The position numbers were made by a program, and so were the translations under genes. A stretch of 64,000 bases of DNA from Agapanthus africanus. Its lineage: Eukaryota; Streptophyta; Magnoliopsida; Asparagales; Amaryllidaceae. Positions 1 through 9,933 of the stretch are shown one piece after another. The DNA is taken from positions 454,784,141 through 454,848,140 of the forward strand of contig JASDDO010000016.1 of the NCBI GenBank assembly GCA_030015575.1, written 5' to 3'. Numbering within the stretch: the first letter of the stretch is position 1; every line of letters begins with the position of its first letter. The notes beneath the pieces were generated by a model. The model was not told where the DNA came from. It did not search any database and saw nothing but the letters and a program-made list of their open reading frames with translations.

Positions 1-1639
1 CACCATAAATGAGAAAACCGTAGTATCTCTCAGGTGGACGAGATACCCTACTAGATCGGCGGAGAGGCTGGAGTTCGTCGAGTTCTACTGAATTCTCTGG
101 TTCTACCAAGTTTTCTGTTTCAGTTTGTGTTGCTGGAACCTCTTCCAGTTCTACCTCAATGCTACTTGTCTGTTTCATAAGAAAAATCTTTTCTAAGAAA
201 GTGGCATGTCGAGAAACAAACACTTTTTGTTCCTCGGAGTGGTAGAAGATATACCCTCGCGAATGTTTGGGATATCCAACAAACTTACATAGAACAGACC
301 TTGCCTCGAGCTTGTCCGGATTTTGTGTTTTAACATAGGCCGGACAACCCCATATCTGAATGAAATTAAGACATGGTCTCTTGCCATTCCATATCTCATA
401 TGGAGTGGTAGGCACTGATTTGGTTGGAACTCTGTTCAATAGGTATGCAGCAGTCTCCAGTGCATATCCCCAGAAGGAAATAGGTAACTCAGCTGCACTC
501 ATCATAGAGCGCACCATATCTAATAGGGTGCGATTTCTCCGCTCCGATACACCGTTGTGCTGTGGTGTATAAGGAGGAGTAAGCTGAGAGAGAATCCCAT
601 TCTCTTTTAGATAATCTCTGAATTCGTTACTTAAGTATTCTCCTCCTCGATCAGATCGAAGGATCTTAATACTTTTGCCCGTTTGGTTCTCTACTTCTTG
701 TTTATATTCTCTAAATTTCTCAAAAGCTTCTGATTTGTGTTTCATCAGGAACACATATCCGAATCTAGAGAGATCGTCAGTGAATGTAATGAAGTACGAA
801 GAACCATCCCTGGCATGTGTAGACATGGGACTGCATACATCACTATGTATTAGTCCCAAGAGTTCGATAACTCTTTCTCCGTGTCCAGTAAACGGAGTTT
901 TGGTCATCTTGCCTTTGAGACATGACTGGCAAGTGTCATAAGATGAAAATTCAAACGAATTTAAATATCCATCCTTATGCAACTTAGCTAGTCGTGTCGC
1001 ATTGATGTGACCCAGTCTACAATGCCACAAGAAAGATTCGTTCAGTTCAGAACTCTTCCTTTTGTGTGTGTTTTGTAAATTGAGGACTGTATTTTGATTG
1101 AGAATGAATATGCCATTATACATCGAGCCTGATGCAATCAACTTTTGATCTAGGAATATGTTCATAACATTATCCTTTACTACAAAATTATATCCTGCTT
1201 TATTTAATAAAGAAACTGATATAATGTTGCACATCATGTTCGGTATATAATAGCATTCATTTAGAATCAATGTATCACCACTTGGTAATACTAGGTGATA
1301 TTCGCCAACTGCTTTGGCTGCAACATTTGCCCCATTCCCAACTTGAACGGAATGATCACCTTTTCCCAGTTCTCTACCTTTCCGTAGCCCATGTAACATC
1401 TTACATATGTGGGATCCTGATCCGGTATCTAATACCCAGGACGTAGGGTGAACTAAGAAACAGTTCTCAATGACAAACACACCCGAAGATGATGCATCAA
1501 CATGCATGTTCTCCATTTGGGAGGTGTGAGAATCCAGATAATCTCCTGTTTCCTGTTCATTCTTATAACACTTATAAGATAGAACGGGTTCAACGTTCCC
1601 CTGCACAGTATAACATGCGGGTTCGGTCAATACATCCAT
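1..1639 (-). CDS. Copia-A1 Pol, N-terminal part (protease, GAG-pre-integrase, integrase); runs off window
   Basis: The frame opens at an ATG at 1637-1639 (MDVLTEPACYT) and stays open wherever I translated it. It has an aspartic protease motif DTGSGSHIC (about 1405-1430), a GAG-pre-integrase segment with WHCRLGHIN (about 1010-1040), and integrase motifs CQSCLKGKM, FTDDLSRFG and RSDRGGEYL, then PPYTPQHNGVSERRN (about 560-620). RT and RNase H would lie to the left, outside the window. The frame has no Gag domain and no CCHC knuckle before the protease, whereas the related copia-B has both. The first ~50 codons match nothing I know. The product would act in virus-like particles only if Gag came from elsewhere. 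The start is inferred from frame and position. Confidence 0.85.
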   Translation of the reverse strand, partial: MDVLTEPACYTVQGNVEPVLSYKCYKNEQETGDYLDSHTSQMENMHVDASSSGVFVIENCFLVHPTSWVLDTGSGSHICKMLHGLRKGRELGKGDHSVQVGNGANVAAKAVGEYHLVLPSGDTLILNECYYIPNMMCNIISVSLLNKAGYNFVVKDNVMNIFLDQKLIASGSMYNGIFILNQNTVLNLQNTHKRKSSELNESFLWHCRLGHINATRLAKLHKDGYLNSFEFSSYDTCQSCLKGKMTKTPFTGHGERVIELLGLIHSDVCSPMSTHARDGSSYFITFTDDLSRFGYVFLMKHKSEAFEKFREYKQEVENQTGKSIKILRSDRGGEYLSNEFRDYLKENGILSQLTPPYTPQHNGVSERRNRTLLDMVRSMMSAAELPISFWGYALETAAYLLNRVPTKSVPTTPYEIWNGKRPCLNFIQIWGCPAYVKTQNPDKLEARSVLCKFVGYPKHSRGYIFYHSEEQKVFVSRHATFLEKIFLMKQTSSIEVELEEVPATQTETENLVEPENSVELDELQPLRRSSRVSRPPERYYGFLIYG

Positions 1640-2111
1640 ATTATTATCTTTGTTAGGGCATGAAATGGTCGCTACCTGGAGAGAGAGAGAAGAAAACACT
1701 TTAGCGTATGCTCGTGCAAGATCAGATTGGTTATTATCTTATCTAATCAGGATGGCTCCCACTGCTTTTTATCAAATCTTCCTTCAAACCCTAAAAGGAA
1801 AGACTAGCCGGGATTAATTACACACTACAAGATCGCTAATCTTTCAGCCAGGCCAGTGTCGGTACTTTGAGGGAGGTCCCCCGTGCTTTCGCACGAACCT
1901 AATTAATGTAAACCTCTTTTTCCCAGAGGCGTAACCCCGTTGACACCTTTCTAGACACCTACTCGATCAGCTAATTGCAATGTGTAAAACTCTCCCAGGA
2001 GTAACTCTTACTCGCAGTGGGTATCGGGATCCAACTATCTCATAGAAGGTATGCAATCTCATTGCAAATTTCAACACTTGAAATTCCCGATAATATTTTG
2101 CCCCTAGCGTC

Positions 2112-2320
2112 CTATGACCTTGACGGAGGCCAAACAACCCATAGTCCGCTAGTCAAGTTCAACCCGTCATTTCCTGATTGAATTAAACCCATCCGCATGA
2201 CCCTTGATGGAGGCCAAACAACGCCGTACGAATACCCTAATCCAATCGCATCATATGCTAGCAGATAAGCACTAGTTAGCTACCGTACACTACGCCTTGA
2301 CGGAGGCCAAACTACCGTAG
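2112..2320 (-). promoter_or_regulatory. Three small stem-loops in the copia-A1 leader
   Basis: Three boxes (2112-2144, 2204-2217, 2290-2320) share an inner stem of the TTGRC/GYCAA type around a tetraloop (GGAG on the + strand in all three). Boxes 1 and 3 have outer stems CTATG/CATAG and CTACG/CGTAG. The sister elements carry the same boxes with other tetraloops. A role in packaging, dimerisation or translation is only an inference. Confidence 0.6.
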
Positions 2321-2461
2321 CACGAATACTAACTAGTACTTATCTGAAATGACGGAGGGCTACGCAGGTTTTTCTGAAAACCATGAGCGTAATGAACTTG
2401 ATATCGTTGTAGAATCAAATGAAGTTTTGAAATGGAGTGATTTTGAAGCTTTTCTAGTTTT

Positions 2462-2709
2462 GCTAAAGGGGTCACTCCCGGTGAAGGGATCGTCGGCCCT
2501 TTCCTCGTCGAATGAGGTGCGGGATATATCATATATATCACTGTGCAAAGCAAAAACTATAGAAGCAATCAAAAGTCAAACCGAGTGTGTAGCATCTGCC
2601 AGTTATTGCTAAAGGAGTCACTCCCGGTGAAGGGATTTCGGTCCTTTCCTCATCGAATAAGGTGCAGGGTATATCATAAATACCGCTATGCAAAGCAAGA
2701 ACTGTAGCA
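2462..2709 (-). repeat. Direct duplication in the copia-A1 leader
   Basis: Two ~105-bp units (2462-2566 and 2608-2709) share GTCACTCCCGGTGAAGG, a TCGTCGAATGAGGTGC-like stretch and TGCAAAGCA. They differ at about one site in seven. The same pair is present in A3 (about 49218-49326 and 49365-49470) and A2 (about 57877-57985 and 58024-58130) but was not seen in copia-B. The duplication therefore arose in the A lineage before these copies moved. Confidence 0.8.
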
Positions 2710-4573
2710 ACCTGTTTTGTTTAAAATTTGATTCTACAACATCTTAGGTTTCTTTTATTTCATAAATCACATTAATGAAGTCCCATCATTTAAATACCTA
2801 AACATCACAGATAGATATGATGTACACTTATGCCATCCGCATTCACCTCGATGTCCCCTCGTGCACCGTTAGGTTAGGTAACTAACGACAGAGCAGGGCA
2901 GGGCTAGTGCGGGTGCAAAACATAAGTAACGTCTATATAATATATCATATATACTATATAAAGTATCTATCATAGAACATCACATGATCACATCACAGAT
3001 ATCGCAGCAGAAGAAACATATGAAACATTGGATATACTAGGACGTCCGTGTTTTTAATACGAGCCAGTATAAAACACGGATTCCACGGTCGCGATGAATA
3101 GCCAAACCCACACCCCTAGACCCCTACGAGAGCGGCAAGCAACCCTACCAATTCTAGAGTTAGGAGACCCGGACTCGACCCCTCGTGTTGGTCTCCCACT
3201 GGACTCCAGAACCCGGTTACTTGTGCTCCCCTCCTTGGGTCTATCCTAGTGCGGAAAAGTAAATAATATACAAACGGTGACATCTTCCGCAACCTGAAAG
3301 TGCCCCAATAAAAGATTATTACATTCAAGTTTTTACATGAATGAAAATGAAAAACACTCATCTCACATAAAACCCCCCGGCTATTCAAACACGACGATCC
3401 AATATAACATATCCAGCAACACATAACATCACATGTCATCAACGTAAGTAAATATGCGCATCCCAATTGTCGTTGACATATAGCAACGAAACCGTCGATA
3501 TCACATATTACACTTACGGTCACAGAAAAGAAAGTGTAAACCTACAACAGTTGGAATCCGCAACCTGCATAGACATCGCATGCCTAATCAAATGAATTCC
3601 TTAGACATCGCATGCCTAACAATTATAAACCCTGCATTTTAGTCTCATTATCGAAAACTCTTTTCAATATCAAGTCGGGCAATTCAACAAGATTCCCGAC
3701 ATCCTGATCGAATGCTCGTCGCAAACTTCAGTAGACGGCCGCACCCCCGACGCCGTCGACGAAGTGCACCAAGGCGGAACACCGCTACCGCGAGCACCCG
3801 AACGGATGCTTTCGGCGACGGGGTTCTCCTACAGTCACTTGGTCGGGGCTATGGAGCGAGGCTGTCTATTAAGTTTACCCGGCGAGTATTCGCGTACGCT
3901 ACGTGATTGCGATGGACTTTTGATCACATCAAAAGTCCGTGGCAACCGATCAAGTGAGACTAAAGTGCTATGTTTATAACATCCATTCAGTTATCTCATA
4001 ACTTATTGTGAATTCCAATTATTGTATCACATTCCGAATAAGATAGAAAATGTTAAACTTTCCGATCGAACAATCGAACACCCAAGTTTTCCCGAAACAG
4101 CTCAACTCATGAAATAAGTTCAAAGACATTCACTTCGTGCCTCAGTACCAACGGTCCAGCCGTAGAAGGGTCAAGCCAACGCCTCACATGTGGCACGCCG
4201 TACTGCCCCAAACCCTAAGGTTCAAAGGGCAGTTCAAGACGGTCACATAATCGAGTTAAGGTTTGTTGTTTTCTAGAGGGACCATCGCGTTACTTGCACT
4301 ACTTAGAACGTCTTTAAACCACGGAAAAATCCAACACTTGGATATTTTCCGACAGGGGAAAAATTGGGTATTTATATCCGGTCGAACTTTTTAACATATT
4401 CAAAAATTATCCGGAAAGCCACACAGACAAAATTTGATAATCCGATCGAACATTCGAATCCCCAAAACAAGCCAGAAAATTCAACTCTTGAAAAAATATT
4501 AAAAATTCCCAGGAAAACCAGCACTTGAAACTAAGAATTATTGTGCAAAATACATTATATAATGAGGCCGTAC

Positions 4574-4621
4574 GGCCGCGGAACCGCCGCACTAGCCATG
4601 CTAGTGCCGCGGAACCGCGGC
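4574..4621 (-). promoter_or_regulatory. GC-rich stem-loop in the copia-A1 leader
   Basis: GCACTAG/CTAGTGC pairs around a CCATG-type loop. The flanks CCGCGG..CCGC pair again, apart from a 2-nt internal mismatch. It lies about 190 nt downstream of the primer site. Counterparts at the same distance exist in A3 (51341-51390), A2 (59994-60037) and B (40372-40438). Confidence 0.6.
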
Positions 4622-4807
4622 GACTTTGTGGAATTGGGCCGTCGAATTTCACAGTATCTCTTAGATATCCCTGCTGATTTTTCTGCAAATTTTTAATATC
4701 GAAAAACTCCAGATTTTGGAAAAAGTCAGGAGAGCATGTTTGTGTTAGGGTTTCGGGTTCGTTCGGGTTTCAAACTTCGTCTACGCATCGCCTAAGGCTC
4801 TAGCTAG

Positions 4808-4819
4808 GCTCTGATACCA
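4808..4819 (-). promoter_or_regulatory. Primer binding site (initiator-Met tRNA), copia-A1
   Basis: The + strand reads GCTCTGATACCA, so the element strand has TGGTATCAGAGC, the standard plant copia primer site. It begins one base inside the LTR end and starts minus-strand cDNA synthesis. Confidence 0.93.
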
Positions 4820-4820
4820 C

Positions 4821-7041
4821 TGTAGGGTTCCTAGGCACGCTAATGAAGTCTCACAAGGCATCAACCATGCCAATTTCAAATTTTACGGTGCCGAGAAACC
4901 CTAGACTAGATCGTTGACTAGAAATTTAGGCGATATACGAATCTAGTTAACAACTTAACTAAAGATAAGAAGCTACAACCTTTGTAGATCTGGATATCCA
5001 CTTCCTTGGCTCCACGTAGGCGTCCTCTCGCTGTCCATCTCGAATCCCGGACTCAATCGTCGGCTTGATCGGAGAAATGGGCGGACTAGGTCGTCGGCTT
5101 CGTGCCGAAGATGATCTACGTCGAGGAATCACAAGTTCAAGCTCCGACTTCACAAATTTGTGAAACTTGTGAAGAAAACACCCAAAACAACTTGGCAAGA
5201 GGTAGAGGGTGAAGAAATAGGAGGTGGGTTCACTTTAGAATTGGATTTCTCACTTTAGAACTCAAGTTGCCATTGATGGCATCAAGCTTTCTTTCTTGAA
5301 GAAGAAGATCAAGAAGAAGGAAATGTTATGATAAGTGTTTTAAAATGAAAAAGAAAATGAATACTTATCATAATCTTAACCATAGTTAAGTGTAGAGAAT
5401 GAACTAGGGTTAGTTCAAATGGTTAGGGTTAAGCATGAGACAAGAATGATGACTAAGTTAAAGCTTCATGAAGCTTCAATAAGAAACAAAAAAGCCACCA
5501 TTCTCATCTTTATCTTTTCCAAATAAATAAATGAACAAACAAATAAATAAATGAATATGCAAAACCCTAATCATCAAATTAATCATGGTTTAATTCTATA
5601 CACTTAACTAAATGATCAAGTATCATCAAACATGATACAAATATGTGCATAAAAGTATATTACATATACTTCTTGCACATCAAGTGAGAAAATCCATATA
5701 AAGTGAACTAATACTAGCTAATGCAAAGTAATATATCAAATATATAATTATACATTAAATCATTAAATCAACACTTGACTTAACGATCCGGTCATATCGC
5801 ATATAACCGACTAGTATCCTATGTATCGGCTTATCGAATCAATCATTGATTCGATATCTAGGTTATATCGAATATAACCAATCGATACATTCATCGCGAG
5901 AATGGAATACGGTATCACATACACGCATTATTCTCGGTCTTGCACATATCTCATATGCGCTCCTATTTCGTTTCGCTTGAGCCAGGAAACCTCTGTGTAG
6001 GACTCTAAAGACTCGTCAATACGCCGGTAGCAGATGATGATCATATCAAGCACCTACAAGCCGCAAGCGGTCTGCTAAACGTAATGGCCATCCGGGTATT
6101 GAGCGATCAGAAGATCGACGAGCTAGCCCGCTCACACTCCTGTGAATCCAACCAGTAACACTTACCGTACAGTCCGGTCTGTTCGTCTGATATGTCGCAT
6201 ATCAAGTCTAGGGGTGGTATACGTCAGACCCCAATAACCGATAAGTCGTGCCGATGTGAGGCTCATAACGGGTCGAGAAACTACTGGTAACACTTACCAG
6301 CAAATCTCTGATCAGCCCTGGCCAGGGACTTCCCTGTTACGGCCAATCGAGCACAGCGCAACATCAACCCCCAATACCGGGAGAGACGAAACCCCTCCTA
6401 TCGCTCATTGCCTCCATGTGACTCGAGACTGTGCCCAAAGACCACCGTTTTGCATGCCCTCATGGACGTGGTAAGGTGGAGATCAAAGCACAGTGGGAAT
6501 CACACAAGACTCTATGACGATCTCGGGTCTACAGACTAACCTGTACAAGTGTCACCTGAGAACTGCCATCTAACGTGAGGTATAATACCATCTGGGAGTT
6601 CTCGGCGAGTCTGTCCCGTGTACCCAGTCTCCACTGAGCACTCGTATACCATCTCTGATGTCAAACACCAATGGATATGGGATCATCCATCACCCATCTC
6701 ATGGGTCGAGAAGCGTATACGCTAGTCTACACTGGTATATCGATGCCCTGTCTCGATACACCCATGACTAGGGACCTTGAAGGATGTACTTATGGACTAC
6801 CATGTCCCCACTAGTATGATCTGCATCATAGTCCAGGTAGTCAAGTACACATCCTAAGGGCTTTATCAACATGTAACTATAAGACAGTTTAAAGAGACAA
6901 GTGTACATGTTAAGATAAAGAGTAACCAGATAGCATACTATCATATCGAGCAAGAAAGTCATCTCTATATATGTCCAAGCATCCAATATAATATACATCA
7001 TCTGTACAATACTGGCCTCTAGGGCATAGATACAACTAACA
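4821..7041 (-). repeat. 5' LTR of copia-A1 (2221 bp)
   Basis: On the + strand the LTR reads TGTAGGGTTCCTAGGCAC to CAACTAACA, so the element-sense LTR begins TGTTAG and ends CTACA. The boundary is set by the primer site on the left and by alignment with five other copies of this LTR in the window. It contains several strong palindromes (5620-5879). The right half is clearly related to the copia-B LTR, but the left half is not. Confidence 0.93.
5620..5879 (-). repeat. Cluster of palindromes inside the copia-A LTR
   Basis: Three clean hairpins are visible: GTATCAT-caaac-ATGATAC (5620-5638), ATCGAATCA-atcat-TGATTCGAT (5833-5855) and GGTTATAT-cga-ATATAACC (5861-5879). The same palindromes stand in the LTRs at 18890, 41730, 43423, 51588 and 60238. 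They may be binding sites or RNA hairpins, and nothing in the sequence decides which. Confidence 0.7.
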
Positions 7042-7325
7042 TTTATATGGATGCGTACTATATACATATTGTAGCCTTGACTATATTGTACTTGATTTAA
7101 ACAGTAGATTTCTCAAATGGCATATTTCTTCATATCTTGTATGATTCGCATGACACTTGTCAGAATTTCGGTTATTTGAGTTTTGCACTTCTTTTCATGC
7201 GTACGTGTTGCGCTATAATATTTTTAGCTTGTCCATGATTTCGGAGCCCCGTTGATTTGATTTGATTTACTGAAATATTATAAGACTTTGGGTTTAAATT
7301 TAAATTCGGGAACCGAATTTATTTA
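7042..7325. other. AT-rich stretch without a recognisable gene
   Basis: This is unique AT-rich sequence between the copia-A1 LTR and a purine tract. It could be the 3' untranslated tail of the older gypsy element whose LTR seems to begin at 7338. No coding frame is seen. Confidence 0.4.
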
Positions 7326-7849
7326 AGAGGGGAAGATTGTAACATTTCAGAAGATGGAAAATATTATTTTGGAATTTAAATAATAATATAATGAGCTTTA
7401 CGGATATTATACCGAGTATGGATTTATGTTTTTGTAAATTGGTATGGTTATATACCTCTATTTTGGAAAATAATTAAAAATTAAAAAGAATTATTAATTT
7501 TGAAAGCATTTAAATGGACTTTTCTTAAATTAGTATATAAAATATATCCATACAAAGTTTAATGTTAAAAATTTATTTGTGTTTTACCAATTATACTACA
7601 CTAAACCATGCTTGATTTTTGTTAAACCATGCTTAGTGTGCATGACATGTTATTTACATGTTATATTTTCATTTTATTTTATGATGGTTTTACATTTACA
7701 AAACAAAAGAAAAGAAATGAAAAAGAGAATGAGAAGGAGAAATGGTGCCATTATTTTATAAGGTATGGGCATGAGAGAGAGTGTGTGTGAGGGTTTATGG
7801 CTAAGAACCATATCTTGTTCCTTCATCTCATTTTCCTCATTCTTCTTCT
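7326..7849 (+). mobile_element. Probable gypsy polypurine tract and start of an old LTR, cut by the CACTA element
   Basis: AAGAGGGGAAGAT (about 7325-7337) followed at once by TGTAAC is the usual junction between polypurine tract and 3' LTR in plant gypsy elements. The next ~510 bp are AT-rich and end in a GAGAGAGTGTGTGTG and pyrimidine-rich stretch typical of a transcribed leader. The sequence stops at the CACTA terminus at 7850. No second copy is in the window, so the LTR call rests on the junction alone. Confidence 0.4.
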
Positions 7850-8035
7850 CACTACTACAATAAGGGGTTGCCCTACAGTTAAATGCATCCGTAGGGGCAA
7901 CATTTTATTGCCCCTACGGATTACTCCGTAGGTCCCCATGGTTGTCCCTACAGTGCTCTTCGTTTTAATTTAAAAATATTAAAATGTAATTTGCCCTTTG
8001 GACCTACGGTGCCGCAAATGAAGGCCCTACGGTTA
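7850..8035 (+). repeat. CACTA terminal inverted repeat and subterminal repeats
   Basis: After the CACTACTACAA terminus, a short motif CCCTACGG/CCGTAGGG and shorter variants recur in both orientations (about 7872, 7890, 7911, 7927, 7948, 8003 and 8026). In CACTA elements such subterminal repeats are bound by the TNPA-type protein. The partner terminus is not in the window. Confidence 0.8.
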
Positions 8036-8049
8036 AGTCCATAAGGGCA

Positions 8050-8291
8050 TATATATGGGTTATTAATAAAAAAAAGCACAGAAAAGTCTTCGTTACCAAA
8101 AATTCCTCTCTCTCACTCGATCTCCCATGCGCACCTCTCGTCGCCACCTCCCGCGCCTCGTCACCACCACCCTCCGCTCGCGGCCCGCCACCGCCCTCGA
8201 TCTCCCAAAACTTCCTCGTCGCCACCGCCCGCGACTCGCCGCCGATTGCTTCATCGACCACCGGTCTCCTCCATCGTCGGCCTAGCTACAG
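8050..8291 (+). promoter_or_regulatory. Probable CACTA promoter and leader exon ending in a splice donor
   Basis: A TATATAT box (8050-8056) precedes a C-rich stretch of about 200 bp that ends in CTACAG|GTTAGT, a good splice donor at 8291/8292. CACTA transposase genes often start with a short GC-rich leader exon followed by a long intron. A likely acceptor, ATGTCATACAG, ends at 9927, seven bases before an ATG. Both splice sites are inferred. Confidence 0.5.
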
Positions 8292-9927
8292 GTTAGTAAA
8301 TCTTAAATTTTTACTTCTAATAATGCTTTTATTTATAATTTTTATGATTAATGGGTTGCTACTTGGGCTAGGGTTCAGGGTTCGGTTAAGGTGAGGGTTA
8401 GAGTTAGTGTTCAATTTAGGGTAGGGTTAGGGTTAGGGTTCGGTTCAGTTAAGATTAGGGTTAGGGGTAGGGGTAGGGTTCGGTTCAGTTAGGGTTAGGG
8501 TTAAGGTTAATTAGTTGGGGTTAGGGTTAGGGTTAGGGTCAATTAGTTGGGGTTAGGGTTAATTAGTTAGGGTTAGGGTTAGGGTAATTAGGGTTAGGGT
8601 TAGGGTTGATTAGTTAGGGTTAGGGTTGGGGTTGGGGTTAGGGTTATGGTTAATTAGTTAGGGTTTAGGGTTAGGGTTTGGTTCAGGTTTAGGGTTAGAG
8701 GCTAGGGTTAATTTGGGTTAATTAGTGGGTAGGGTTAATTTGGGTTAATTAGTGATAATTTGAAAGGGTTAGGGTGTTGATTAGGGTTAATTAGGTTAAT
8801 TTGGGTAAATTCGGTTAAGTTTGGGTTGATTAGGGTTAATTAGGTTAATTTGGGTAAATTGGGTTAAGTTTGGGTTAATTAGGGATAATTTGTGTTAGGG
8901 TAAAGATTATGGTTAATTGTGGTTAATTAGGTTAATTTGGGTTATTTAGGGTTAGGGTTTAGGGTGCACTAGTTCATTCAGTAGGATACTCGATAATAAC
9001 ATAAACGTACAACTTTACCGTAAACGCAAGAAAAATTTACCCTAAACTTGAAATTTCGAACCCTTAATAACGAAACGTAAACGTAAAACCTATTCATGTT
9101 AAATGTTCAAGTTAAAACCAATATATGATACTCGATGATAATATGAAACTTTCATATTCTCATCGATACTCATATATGAAATTCAAAGCGCCACTTAGTC
9201 CCCGTCTATCGGTTAACATACGTTCGATATTCGTCGTGACATAGAACTATACGAAGGTTGCTAAATATCGGACGATATAGCTCGGTAGTAACAACCGTCA
9301 TGTAGTCTATATGACGAGAAGATTCAATCGTACGATAATCGATAGATTTGTCCCGTGTGGACAAGTTAGGAATGTATAAAGTAAACACCTGCATTCACTT
9401 GTGTTTTCATCCGTTTTGAGTTATTTCGTCGGTACTTTTCCGCTGGTTCTCCGTGTACAAAGATAGATTAGATGTTCATTTCAACGTTATTTCATTGCTT
9501 TGAAATGATTATCTATTCTATTACAGTGTACTCGGAGAACAGCGGGGATGTGCTGCCGAAATTTACTCGAAACGGTTGAAAGCACAAGCGATGGGTGTCT
9601 GCTCTATACATTCTTAATGGGATAGAAGTCTTACCCCCGACAGCCGAAACACACACATACAATACGAATACACAAAAAACGCACACACAGCACATACATA
9701 TTAACAACCCTACACTTAAGCGAAATCATAAATTGAAACACACATATATAGAATACAACTCATACATAGGTATCCTCAAATCTAATTTTGATTATCGATA
9801 ATTTATTCTTTTCAACGACAAACGCACACACAAAGTATATACACGGATTTTCTCCTTTGTCAGTAACCATCCCGTTCTTAGATTTCTCAATATAGTCATC
9901 ATAACCTACAATTTATATGTCATACAG
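8292..9927 (+). other. Probable first intron of the CACTA transposase gene
   Basis: The stretch is noncoding. Its first half is the telomere-like repeat tract (8367-8965). The second half is AT-rich with a CA-rich run (about 9645-9710). No frame in it resembles a known protein. Confidence 0.45.
8367..8965 (+). repeat. Degenerate telomere-like repeats (GGGTTA type)
   Basis: Some 600 bp are dominated by TTAGGG, with a minority of TTTAGGG and interspersed TTAATTAG variants such as GGTTAATTAGTTAGGG. The repeats degrade toward the right into TTAGGTTAATTTGGG units. The tract is not a telomere: it is imperfect and lies inside a transposon. Confidence 0.85.
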
Positions 9928-9933
9928 TCTAAC

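Larger units (their letters stand above)
1640..4806 (-). other. Copia-A1 long untranslated leader
   Basis: About 3.2 kb lie between the primer site and the pol start. No convincing coding frame is seen. The region holds three small hairpins (2112-2320), a direct duplication (2462-2709) and a GC-rich stem-loop (4574-4621). Copia-A2, A3 and B have homologous leaders. Several short frames are shared among the copies, but their lengths differ and they look like by-products of recent common descent. Confidence 0.75.
1..7041 (-). mobile_element. Copia-A1: Ty1/copia LTR retrotransposon, right (5') part
   Basis: This is a minus-strand Ty1/copia element that continues beyond the left window edge. Reading right to left, it has the 5' LTR (4821-7041), a tRNA-Met primer site, a long leader (1640-4806) and a pol frame from 1639 to the edge. 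Its LTR is shared with the solo LTR at 18890 and with the copies at 41730 and 43423, which together define family A. The ~2.2-kb LTR and the polypurine tract sequence of the sister copies suggest the Angela-like group, which is an inference from memory of that clade. The visible part looks whole, with no break seen in the pol frame. Its left LTR lies outside the window, so it cannot be dated here. The 5 bp after the LTR (TTTAT, 7042-7046) would be its right target-site copy. Confidence 0.93.

Noticed and set aside
3116-3523. 135-codon minus-strand ORF in the copia-A1 leader, with a similar one in A3 (49880-50290)
   Set aside because: The copies are recent relatives, so an open frame can persist by chance. 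The A2 counterpart is not kept as a single frame, and no motif is recognisable.
6256-7067. Short ORFs on both strands of the copia-A LTR
   Set aside because: They recur only because the LTR recurs and show no recognisable protein features.
8367-8965. Chromosome end or true interstitial telomere
   Set aside because: Repeats are too degenerate and lie inside a CACTA element between likely splice sites.
9595-9801. 68-codon ORF in the CACTA intron region, rich in Thr/His/Asn
   Set aside because: It is a product of the CA-rich low-complexity run and matches no family.
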